DNA from: Phoronis pallida
Lineage: Eukaryota; Phoronida; Phoronidae
NCBI GenBank assembly: GCA_028565715.1
Contig: JAOXYC010230681.1
Span: forward strand, 1-10,636
Length of the DNA: 10,636 nt
Direction: 5' to 3'
Positions 1 to 6,927 of this stretch are shown piece after piece. The notes beneath the pieces are model-generated. The model made no database searches and was not told the DNA's origin. It saw nothing but the letters and a program-made list of their open reading frames with translations. Both the position numbers and the translations under genes were made by a program. Numbering within the stretch: position 1 is the stretch's first letter; each line of letters begins with the position of its first letter.

Positions 1-1023
1 TTTAAGACTTTATTTGTTTAGAAGAGTGTTGTATTAGTGGAGTTTGGTGATGTTTTATTTTCCGGGAAAAAAAAATGATGATCTCTCTTTCGCTCCTTTA
101 CCCTCACTAATAGGCATACGGCGATGCAATTATGCATCGCAGATGCTAATTGACAGCAACCTGTGGCCTTATTCAAGTTCAAGTTCGTTCATCACTCATT
201 TCTTATCTTGCAACCCAAGTGACGTAAACATCCGATAACAGTTAGCCTATGAGAGCTGGGATATTCTGACGTCAGTGAATCTGTCACACTTTCAATCTTA
301 TTAAAAGACATCAGCTGATCAGCTATTTGCAGATTCTATAAGACCATGAGATTGAATGTCTCAGTGGCTATTGACGCTATTGGCCATAATTGGGACTTTA
401 TTGGGTTAGTCTGCAGTTGAGAATTTGCATACCCTGCTTAGCTTATGACCATTGAGTCACTGAAAGATGTTCTTAACAGTAAAACATATTTACCATATCG
501 TACAGGGTCTGGTATTTGAATCTCGCCTATCTGGGTAGATGCTATCTAGATCTAAGATCCATGTGGGGCTTTTGCTGGGATTTCAATCTCGCCTATGGTG
601 GTACCCTTTCGACGAGATTGTATCTTATATCGAACAATGGCATGTGAGCGTTCGGAGATAATTGTGTTTACTCGGTCTTTGTGTGGGTGCAGAACAGTCT
701 TTGTGTGGGTGCTGAATGTATGCTGGCTTGTGTAATTGGGTGTACAGTAAAATAAACAATGGATAATTACAGGACCTCCCAAAGAAGGGAATCCCAGCCA
801 AAGCCCACAATGCGAACAATGGCCAGTGAGCGCTCAGAGTCAATTGTGTTTTCTCAGTCTTTGTGTGAGTTCTGAGTGAGAGACCTCATCAATGAGTAAA
901 TAAGTGCAGTTAAGTGAACAGCACAAACAATGGATTATGAGCGCCAATAGAAAAATGCCACACCCTGTACATGATGTCTGAGTCATTGTAATGTCAATCA
1001 TTTCCTTGATCTTCCATTTGCAG
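1..1023 (+). other. Upstream or intronic sequence of FMC1; no coding exon recognised
   Basis: This stretch precedes FMC1 exon 2 and is probably the intron before it, because a pyrimidine-rich tract ending in TTTGCAG abuts the exon at 1023/1024. I searched it for a first exon encoding the expected N-terminus, roughly 25 codons with an L-R-E-L-R-like helix, and did not find one. The first exon therefore probably lies outside the window. Short open frames here have no recognisable content. A small perfect hairpin (GCGATGCA, 4-nt loop, TGCATCGC) lies at 121-140. The second half is dominated by a diverged duplication listed separately. Confidence 0.6.
631..940. repeat. Diverged tandem duplication, unit about 180 bp
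   Basis: Two copies start with CGAACAATGG followed by a GTGAGCG block, at 631 and at 813. Both continue through an AATTGTGTTT block and a GTCTTTGTGTG block, and both end near an AACAATGGAT block (754-763 and 926-935). Copy 1 contains an extra internal 22-bp tandem step: GTCTTTGTGTGGGTGC occurs at 675-690 and again at 697-712, while copy 2 has a single diverged version. A shorter echo upstream is the phrase AATCTCGCCTAT, near 519 and 585. No protein is recognised in either copy. Confidence 0.6.
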
Positions 1024-1555
1024 AAGCCCATCAGAGAAACCCCCTCTGTATTATACCTGCTTGATCAGTACCGCCGACATCAAGTAACAAGTGAGAAGAT
1101 ATGTAGAGGTCCCGAGGAGTTGCAGCACATGGCCGAGAGTTATCACTGTCTTTTACGTAGTACAAGAGAACAACAGGTGTGAATTGGATTTAATTGATTT
1201 ATGTAACTTGTGGTTTTCGGACGCGTCGGACGCTCTCTGGCTGAACCACTTGTAGTAATCAAATTTTTAAAAATAATTAGTGGCTCAAAAAGTACTGCAG
1301 CACAATCTCATTGTTTTTGAAATTTACTACATTGATAAGTTATCAATTATCTGTGATTAACTGTTATAAAATGTCCTTCAGTCAATAGAGTGTGTTGCAA
1401 AGAATCACCAGATTCCTTGTTAACTCAATGTACTCTTGCTTTTCTAGGAAGTGGTGGATATGTACAAAGGAGCTGGGGAGCGTTCAGTGGCAGAATCAGC
1501 TAACTTAGTGGGTTTAAGGTTACCAGAAACATACACACCTCCGGAACATACATAG
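1024..1555 (+). CDS. FMC1: FMC1, mitochondrial ATP synthase F1 assembly factor (5' exon missing)
   Basis: FMC1 is a small mitochondrial matrix protein that helps assemble the F1 part of ATP synthase together with the Atp12/ATPAF2 chaperone; this role is known from the family. Two coding exons are visible, 1024-1176 (51 codons) and 1448-1555 (35 codons plus TAG). The intron between them has a GTGTGA donor and a CTTTTCTAG acceptor, both in phase 0. The encoded segments HQVTSEKICR, YHCLLRS and GERSVAESANLVGLRLP match the conserved core and C-terminus of vertebrate FMC1 as I know it. The human protein is about 113 residues. Here 86 are seen, so about 25-30 N-terminal residues lie on an exon not found in the window. 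The exon starts with K-P-I-R-E-T-P after a TTTGCAG acceptor. The frame is intact and nothing suggests a pseudogene. The identification rests on the conserved blocks and is strong. Confidence 0.93.
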
Positions 1556-1990
1556 AGTTGGATTGTGATGTGGAAAATGTGAAACATTATGTGAAACATT
1601 GAACATACATTCTTCTTGTGAAATATGTGAAATGTGGAAACATATAACCTTTAATAGTGACAAAAGCTGAGTTGGTTGTTATATAGGAAACATGTCAAAC
1701 AGTATGTGAAACATTTACCGAAACTTTAAATATGTGCTTGATTTGGAAATGTGTGCCGCATTGAAACATAGTGTCAGGATGCTCAAAGAAACAATTTGTG
1801 TCACAGTGGCATTATGTCGAACTATGAAGAATTGATTTCAACATACACGATGTTCAGAACAAAAGATGTAGGATTATAGCGTGTCAAATATCAATGAGTT
1901 GTGCAGTCATTACAAAAACTTAGTTTTTTGATAAAAAAGATATTCAGATTGCTGTGTATTGTATCTGAATAAAATTGAAGAAACAAGTAA
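1556..1990 (+). other. Probable FMC1 3' UTR
   Basis: AT-rich sequence between the FMC1 stop codon and the first good AATAAA signal. It contains a perfect 12-bp tandem repeat ATGTGAAACATT at 1577-1588 and 1589-1600, a third exact copy at 1704-1715, and looser GTGAAA/GGAAACAT variants between. The UTR assignment is inferred from position and strand only. Confidence 0.6.
1968..1973 (+). promoter_or_regulatory. Polyadenylation signal AATAAA, probably FMC1
   Basis: A canonical AATAAA lies about 410 bases after the FMC1 stop codon. It is the first exact match downstream on the coding strand, and AT-rich sequence follows. A transcript end would be expected near 1985-2000. Confidence 0.6.
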
Positions 1991-2496
1991 AGACACAAAT
2001 GTCCATGGTAAATATCATTTTTTTCTTTAATTTTATTCTATACTTGTGGCCAAAAACTAATATATCACTGTATTGCATCTGCTTGCATAGTGCAACAACT
2101 GGTTGTATTTTATTGTGAAATTTCATGACTACCAGAATGACATGACTGAATCCCGGGACTGAATGCGTTTGAAGTGCATGCCTTGCACAAATTTTACATG
2201 TGACACCAGAAGCTATGGAATAGATTTATTATTCCATCATCAACAGAGGCTTTTCAAAGACTTGTGAAAGAAAAAGGTCACAAAACAATTTAGCGTTTAT
2301 TGTAAGAAATCAAAAACTTCCAATCTGAGAACACGTGTTGACCTTTCTTAGGCCGAACAAATGAGATCACAAAAAAAGTAAAATAAAACAAACAATTACA
2401 TCTACTTTAAGAACAAGCTCAGAAGCTTCTCAACAGGAATGTAAATGAAAAGAAGGGTAAAAGAGATTCTTGTTATCAAATACTTAAGATGAACAA
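1991..2496. other. AT-rich intergenic DNA without a recognised feature
   Basis: About 500 bases lie between the inferred end of FMC1 and the fold-back element. Open frames here are short and of low complexity, with no splice-flanked coding block and no clear repeat. I see nothing further to annotate. Confidence 0.5.
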
Positions 2497-2852
2497 GTAT
2501 CGTTAAATATCAGAATATCAGACAGAAAAATTCAGAACCCGACCGGGAATCGAACCCGGGTCTGCTATTTTCATGATAGTTGTGCCGCTGCACAAAGATC
2601 ATACGTAAGTGTACATACATACTTGTGTATGATCTTTGCTCTACACCACCGGGGTCCTAGTAATTTCTGTGCTAATTTTAATAGAAATTACTAGGACACC
2701 GGTGGTGTAGATGTTAAAGCACAACTATCAAAGACATGAAAATAGGAGACCCGTGTTCGATTCCCGGTCAGGTTCTGAATTTTTCTGTCTTTTCAAAATG
2801 TATCACTTTTTGCCAGTAAAAGCATACATTTATTTGTATCGTTAAATATCAG
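2497..2852. repeat. 17-bp direct repeats bounding the fold-back element
   Basis: The exact sequence GTATCGTTAAATATCAG occurs at 2497-2513 and again at 2836-2852 in the same orientation, on both sides of the inverted-repeat element at 2520-2790. This could be a long target-site duplication, an older direct repeat into which the element landed, or part of a larger mobile unit whose true ends are these repeats. The spacing between repeat and hairpin is unequal (6 bases left, 45 right), so a simple target-site duplication is not assured. Confidence 0.65.
2520..2790. mobile_element. Fold-back element with tRNA-like arms and nested palindromes
   Basis: The two ends are perfect 20-bp inverted repeats, AGACAGAAAAATTCAGAACC at 2520-2539 and its complement at 2771-2790. 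The similarity continues inward with few mismatches through both arms. Each arm reads inward-out like a tRNA. The right arm (+ strand) has an A box TGGTGTAGATG at 2703-2713 and a B box TGTTCGATTCC at 2754-2764. The left arm (- strand) has a perfect B box GGTTCGATTCC at 2556-2546 inside a complete T-arm with a 5-bp stem. The arms meet at a palindrome with perfect 14-bp arms (TCCTAGTAATTTCT, 2655-2668 and 2683-2696). A second palindrome (2594-2610 with 2621-2637, 15 of 17 pairs) interrupts the D-loop region of the left arm only. No transposase is seen. It may be a non-autonomous fold-back transposon built from tRNA-derived sequence, or a SINE head inverted on itself. Confidence 0.75.
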
Positions 2853-2958
2853 CTAATACTTAAAAGTCGCACCCAAATTCAAAACGCAAAGCAATTCTCA
2901 TTCTTAACCGGGTTCAATTTTGGTTGCGTTGCTGATTTTTGTGTTATTTACTCAACCT

Positions 2959-2964
2959 TTTATT
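2959..2964 (-). promoter_or_regulatory. Possible polyadenylation signal of the lectin gene
   Basis: TTTATT on the plus strand reads AATAAA on the minus strand, about 140 bases after the lectin stop codon at 3104. It is a plausible transcript end. A second candidate lies near 2829-2834 beside the fold-back element. Confidence 0.45.
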
Positions 2965-3103
2965 TTAATAATTTTGTTGATTAATTGTAAAATGTTGAAT
3001 TACAGATGAACCAAATAAAAATTCAAAAAGCGCTTTTGAAATTTCTATTTTTTGGAAAGAGCCGTTTCAGTATCTTGTTTCGTTCCTATAATCCAATCGT
3101 TTC

Positions 3104-3205
3104 CTACGGTCCAATCTCACATATAAATCCTTCTCGTTTACTGCAATCCTTATTTTCCCACCTAAAGTTGTCATCTTCGTCCATTTGAACGCAGTTTTCT
3201 TTTTT
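3104..3205 (-). CDS. Lectin exon 5: C-terminal part of the lectin domain
   Basis: Thirty-three codons and TAG follow a clean TTTCAATTTTCAG acceptor. It encodes E-N-C-V-Q-M, then W-E-N-K-D-C, then F-I-C-E, the standard end of a C-type lectin domain: the second-disulfide Cys pair, the WND-equivalent position and the last Cys. A longer open frame overlaps on the same strand but is a shadow, because only this frame gives the lectin pattern and joins exon 4 in phase 0. Confidence 0.88.
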   Translation of the reverse strand, partial: KKENCVQMDEDDNFRWENKDCSKREGFICEIGP

Positions 3206-5416
3206 CTGAAAATTGAAATAAACGGGTGTTCGTGAAAGGTTGCGTTCTCAGGATTCATTGACAGAAAATCGGAAACATTAGATACTTATTTTGACAAAAA
3301 GCTTTGCATTTTTTCTGTAATTATTATTAGTAATTTTTATAAACGTGACTATTAAATTTTAGTACTTGTCAAACTATGCATTGTCGTAGTAATATTGTTT
3401 AGCAAATGTTCATAAAACAATGAAATTTTCTTTCCGCTAGAAACATCTTTTAAAAATTTACTTTTTCTTTTGACGACCCGCGCCTTATTCTCAAGTAGTC
3501 GTGTCCGTGGCCTGACCATGCGCTGTATTTGCCCAAGCGTTGGCCATCCGACCATCTAAACGCACCCTCTTTACTCAAGTCGTTCAGACCCGTCCAGTAG
3601 TCATATTGTCGCAAAACTGAAAAGTAAAGCAAACGCTAGGGTAGCAAAGAACTAGAAATGTTGTGTTTTTATTGATCATCTTATAATTATAAACGGTGTT
3701 AAGTGATATGTTTTCCAAAGGAAAAAAAATTGCTAGCAACGACCAATGGGTCACGTGCACGATTTTGGTATCTTTGAAACAAATATTCCTACCATAAAAG
3801 CGACAATTTTATCAGCAAATTGAAACGTTTTTAAACGAAACTGCGATGTTTTTTTCTCATGATAATTATGTATACCCTAATACATACAAAGGTCTTGCAG
3901 TCCGGGGCTGGAATTACTTTACAATTATTTAACTGAAGATAAAGGAAGATAGAAGTAATCTCCAGTTTATAATTATAATTGTTAACAACAGGGTGAATGA
4001 TGTTGCCTCCATAAGCCTACGATAATGTCAACTGAAACATACCGTAGTTCTGGTTGATGTGGTTGACAATGAACTTCTATTCCTCCAAGGACTCAATTTT
4101 CACCAAATCCGCTCCATCTTTTCGGCAGTAGGATCTCGCGTTAGACCAAGACATCTCTTTGGTGGAAAACAAGTAACATTTTCCGCCTTTTTCGTTCCAC
4201 TCCCATCCATCTTTGCATTGCTTCCGCGGAGTTGCGGGTGTTGTTGGCGAGGTCTTAGGGGCTGGACGGGTGGTCGGAGGGATTGTTGTTGCGGTCAGAA
4301 TATCTGAAACCATTGTTGAACAAAAATAATCATCACCCGGGAATTTAAATGTTGACAGCAGATCGAATTTTTGATAAAAGTACGAGTCTAGTCGCACACA
4401 ACTACCCGTGGCGTGCATTCGATCACGTTAGACAGTCACGTACATGTTTTGTTATTAATTAGCCGCTACATCGTCTTGGACTGAAAAATCCACATTTTTT
4501 GCAAATTGGCGACAGCTTCAGTTCTCGAACGCGTATCATAATCTGATTTATACTGGTTTTATAAATTTGTCTTCATACATTCTTCAGAAACCAAGATAAA
4601 TTTTAGGAAATTCTGACGACCTGTGAAAATGGTATCAATCAACCTTAATAAGGACGGTCTTTATGTTATTTGTAAAGTTTCTTATTTGCTTACCAATCTT
4701 CACCTGCATTTCTTGCAATCTTATCATCATCTGAGATACTATCAGTTTCAGGTCCATGTTAGTCTGGTCATATGTACGAAGTTCATGCAGGCACGTGCAC
4801 ATTTCTTGAGCCTAATTGAGGCAAAAAGAATTTACCATCAAACGTTTTTACAGTTCATCTAAATTGTTGGATGATTATGACGATTACGGCATCTGATTTC
4901 ATTTAGAATGAAAAAGTACAAGTAAGAATTCCGATCGAGCGTTTTGCACATTGGTGTTTTTCAGGGGACTTAGCTGATACTTAGTAAAAAGGTCTTGGAC
5001 ACAATAAAAAAAATTATTAATTTTTCATTAGGTGTACATTCTACTCCGAGCCAAATTAAAGTGGCAAGTGCACACATTTTGGGACCGGCGTATGATCTCA
5101 GTTAAAAACTGCAATTATAGCAGCATGAACTGGTGAAATTGGAATGAAGGACCATTTCTAAAAGAATCCATGCTGAATCGGTAATTTCTGTATGGTAGGA
5201 CCATTAATAATAATTTCCCCCGAGAGCTCTTGGTTGAACAAATTGGTTTGAAATCAACATAGGCCTTAGACCACGGACTATAAACTTCAGTTTATAGCAT
5301 CCGTGGCCTAACCAAGAAGAATGTGTGATCTATTCCGACTTGGCAAAACTACTTACGTAAGGATTAATGGCAGATGCATAGGAAACTAACGACAAAAAGA
5401 CAATGATGGTCCACAT
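3104..5416 (-). CDS. Secreted C-type lectin, five exons, with one in-frame TAG
   Basis: The exons are 5416-5357, 4811-4694, 4303-4043, 3616-3462 and 3205-3104. Junction phases are 0, 1, 1, 0 and all fit, giving 231 codons plus TAG. The deduced protein has a signal peptide (1-16), a Cys-x-Cys (25-27), a heptad-repeat neck (31-59), a Thr/Pro linker (about 60-86) and a long-form C-type lectin domain (88-228). The domain has all six cysteines: 89 and 102 (extra pair), 119 with 227, 203 with 219. It also has W-T-G-L (154-157) and R-W-S-D-G (167-171). Family members are secreted carbohydrate or ligand binders, often in immunity. The EPN/QPD sugar-site motif is replaced by G-H-G-H-D, and WND by W-E-N, so canonical calcium-dependent sugar binding is doubtful. 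Codon 135 is TAG (4079-4077), which would cut the product to 134 residues inside the lectin domain. Everything else looks intact, so this is a null allele, young pseudogene or base error. Confidence 0.88.
3462..3616 (-). CDS. Lectin exon 4: central lectin domain with the binding loop
   Basis: The exon runs from a GCTTTACTTTTCAG acceptor to a GTAAAT donor and encodes 51 whole codons plus two bases that complete a split Val. It contains YDYWTGLNDLSKEGAFRWSD, the most conserved stretch of the fold. After A-W-S-G come G-H-G-H-D-Y and a basic R-I-R-R segment in place of the usual EPN or QPD calcium-site motif. The donor is weaker than the others in this gene, but it gives the correct phase and the expected distance to the next Cys. 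Confidence 0.88.
4043..4303 (-). CDS. Lectin exon 3: Thr/Pro linker and start of lectin domain; carries TAG
   Basis: The exon begins after GTTTCAG and ends at a GTATGT donor, 261 bases, phase 1 on both sides. It encodes a Thr/Pro-rich linker of about 27 residues, then the long-form opening (C-K-D-G-W ... K-C-Y), W-S-N-A-R-S-Y-C and D-L-V-K-I-E-S-L-E-E. The next codon is TAG at 4079-4077, followed in frame by K-F-I-V-N-H-I-N-Q-N-Y up to the donor. Family members usually have Gln at or near the TAG position. Confidence 0.88.
4077..4079 (-). other. Premature TAG stop in the lectin frame (codon 135)
   Basis: The codon sits between G-A-A (Glu134) and A-A-G (Lys136). Coding continues without any other disruption before or after. 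A change from CAG, one C-to-T step, is the simplest explanation. No alternative donor upstream of the TAG joins exon 4 in the right phase. FMC1 and the lectin itself both end with TAG, so TAG is a normal stop in this genome and a reassigned code is unlikely. Confidence 0.85.
4694..4811 (-). CDS. Lectin exon 2: Cys-x-Cys and coiled-coil neck
   Basis: The exon lies between a pyrimidine-rich acceptor ending CAATTAG and a GTAAGC donor. It encodes 39 codons plus one base. Residues 25-27 are C-T-C. From residue 31 there is an unbroken 3-4 heptad spacing of L31, Y34, N38, L41, V45, M48, L52, M55 and I59, which predicts a short parallel coiled coil. Similar necks trimerise collectins. The cysteines just before it could link chains. 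Oligomerisation is inferred from the pattern only. Confidence 0.8.
5229..5316. repeat. Inverted repeat (hairpin) in lectin intron 1
   Basis: Arms at 5266-5286 and 5289-5311 are complementary except for one mismatch and two extra bases on the right; the central part reads CTATAAACT and its complement with a 2-nt loop. A further CTTGGTT/AACCAAG pair lies outside at 5229-5235 and 5310-5316. It looks like a small palindromic repeat inserted in the intron. No function is evident. Confidence 0.65.
5357..5416 (-). CDS. Lectin exon 1: signal peptide
   Basis: Twenty codons start at ATG 5416-5414 and end exactly before a consensus GTAAGT donor. The sequence MWTIIVFLSLVSYASA has a hydrophobic core and an A-S-A cleavage motif at residue 16, so secretion is expected. 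I chose this start because it is the first ATG after a strong AG acceptor 29 bases upstream, and because it gives a correctly sized signal sequence in phase with exon 2. Confidence 0.82.
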
Positions 5417-5445
5417 TGCCGTATGATTCCACTATACCGACCGCA

Positions 5446-5461
5446 CTGAAAAAGAGAAGTC
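5446..5461 (-). promoter_or_regulatory. 3' splice acceptor just upstream of the lectin start codon
   Basis: On the minus strand a pyrimidine run, ACTTCTCTTTTTCAG, ends at 5446, leaving only 29 bases before the ATG. This is a strong acceptor. It implies either a non-coding 5' exon further upstream or trans-splicing of a leader, as in animals that use spliced leaders. No donor was identified with confidence. Confidence 0.5.
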
Positions 5462-5600
5462 CAAGCGAAAGACTACTGTGTCAATGATCGCGATCAGCTG
5501 TTATGACTGACGTAAATTTGTCTTGGATTCATGAGGTCAAAGTTGGACCAGAGTCAGACGGGGTTGTTTGTTTGATTAGTCTGGCGTTATAATGTAACTA
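5462..5600 (-). promoter_or_regulatory. Possible lectin promoter region
   Basis: Upstream of the lectin start lie a perfect 12-bp palindrome TGATCGCGATCA (5485-5496), a CRE/ATF-like TGACGTAA (5508-5515) and a minus-strand TATAA within CATTATAACG near 5584-5593. These are short motifs that can occur by chance. They are noted because they cluster within 130 bases of the gene start. Confidence 0.25.
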
Positions 5601-6188
5601 GCTCTGTGACCAGGTGACACGCGCTTCGCTGCGGGGTGGGCGGGTGCTTCGCACGTGCACACCCCATGCACACCTCGTTACCTTGACCCACCTCGACTTT
5701 TACCGACTTTTCCAGCGCTTCGCGCGCTCTTGCCCGGCTTGCAAAATTTCGTCTCTTGATATCGGCCATTTTTTTATATTTTTTCAAGTTTTGTTGTGGG
5801 CGTGCTTGCATTGATGGGCAACGTTTCTCTTTCATAAATTCATATTTTTCAAAAAATCATTGTTGATATTTTAGGTTTTGATTTGTTTATCCCAGTTTTA
5901 TTGCCGGATGTTTTTTCAAAACCCGCCTCGATTCATATTATAAATTAGAAAGCGATCGGTCACAAGTGATGCTAGTGACCGACACGCGCGCGTATCTGAC
6001 TGCACTAAACGGGGAACAGGTAGGCTACTTGCAAACTGTCAATATTTAAGCGACGGGCAAAGTACACATTAACTTCAAGTTCAGAAAAACAAAATTCCAG
6101 TATCTCCAAGGGATAACTAAAGCGCAAGGTCCAGTTCGTTTTTAGTTTTTTTATGTTCGGTATTGCATTTGTCCTCGGCCACTGTCGG
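5601..6188. other. Gene-free stretch with a GC-rich GCGCTTCGC segment
   Basis: The segment at about 5605-5740 is much richer in G+C than its surroundings. It repeats the motif GCGCTTCGC (near 5621 and 5713) and the related TGCTTCGC (near 5645). On the minus strand it opens with AAAAATGGCCGATATC, giving a frame rich in Arg, Ala and Lys, but this frame has no recognisable domain or intron context. I read it as part of a dispersed repeat rather than a gene. A short hairpin, TCGGTCAC with GTGACCGA, lies at 5956-5963 and 5975-5982. The rest is AT-rich and featureless. Confidence 0.4.
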
Positions 6189-6561
6189 GCATGGTAATAA
6201 ACTCATTCCAACACACAGCGTTTGCACTGAAAAATCCGTGTTGTACTTACACTATTCACAGACAACTCACGTTTCACAATCTATTCGGAATCATTCCATT
6301 GTCAAAGTACAATGAAGTTTGGCGGGAAATTTACAATAAATAAAGAACTGAAGCTAGAGTATAAGAAATGGTCACTATTCAGTATTCACCACAACTGTGG
6401 TGAATACTGACCAAACCTTGTACTCTCTAGCTTCATGTGTTTACTTTGCCGGAGAATGGAATCAGAATAGATAGTGAAACGTTAGTTCTCTGTAAATAGT
6501 GTAAAGATACAACATGAATGTTTCAGTGAAAACGCTGTGCATTGGATTTATTTGTTCATGC
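6189..6561. mobile_element. Large fold-back element with almost no loop
   Basis: The whole segment is an inverted repeat. The centre is perfect: CAGTATTCACCACA at 6380-6393, a 2-nt spacer, and its complement at 6396-6409. Outward, matching blocks include TGAAGCTAGAG (left) against its complement near 6430, the ATTCCATT and ACGTTTCAC blocks, ACACTATT, GTTGTA and CACAGCG, reaching GCATG at 6189-6193 and its complement at 6557-6561. The left arm is about 205 bases and the right about 166, mainly because of extra sequence on the left near 6305-6350. No coding capacity or clear target-site duplication is visible. It resembles a non-autonomous fold-back or MITE insertion with arms diverged to perhaps 75-80 percent by eye. 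Confidence 0.75.
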
Positions 6562-6927
6562 TTAAACAGAGACACAAACTAAATTGTGGCCCTCAAATTA
6601 AATAAAATAAATAACAAATTTCTACTGACAATATTAAAAAATAAAATCGCTCAGGCGCCTTTTATGAATAATATTGAACTAACATTTATTTTTTTGCAAG
6701 AAGACAAGTTATTGAAAATGACATGATTAAATATTGCACTATGTTTTTTTTCTACTTGTTTTTCATCATTCTTTTCCAATAGTATATTTTCTTGATTTTG
6801 AACTTAAATAGATGCAGCATGCAATTCGACAATGTGTTAAAGATGTTTACAATTTCTGTTACTTTTGAGATTTCGATGGAAAAAAATTCGAAAAAAATCC
6901 GAGAAAACGTTTGGATCGAGTTTTCAG
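6562..6927. other. AT-rich DNA without a recognised gene
   Basis: Poly-A and poly-T runs dominate. Open frames are of low complexity. The last 20 bases form a possible acceptor (GAGTTTTCAG) for the exon-like segment that follows. Nothing else is supported. Confidence 0.45.

Noticed and set aside
3067-3258. A 63-codon minus-strand frame with K-W-T-K-M-T and L-G-G-K, resembling a decayed lectin end
   Set aside because: The adjacent frame gives E-N-C-V-Q-M, W-E-N-K-D-C and F-I-C-E, a true lectin end that joins exon 4 in phase 0. The longer frame is a shadow.
3352-3555. Apparent frameshift in lectin exon 4, because another frame reads on past the exon
   Set aside because: The GTAAAT donor at 3461 ends the exon in phase 0 and joins exon 5 correctly, so no frameshift is needed.
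4077-4079. TAG reassigned to Gln in this genome
   Set aside because: FMC1 and the lectin itself end at TAG in the expected places, and the organism is an animal; a local mutation or error is simpler.
5587-5835. 82-codon minus-strand frame rich in Arg and Ala
   Set aside because: It has no recognisable domain or supporting splice context, and its length follows from the GC-rich repeated GCGCTTCGC words.
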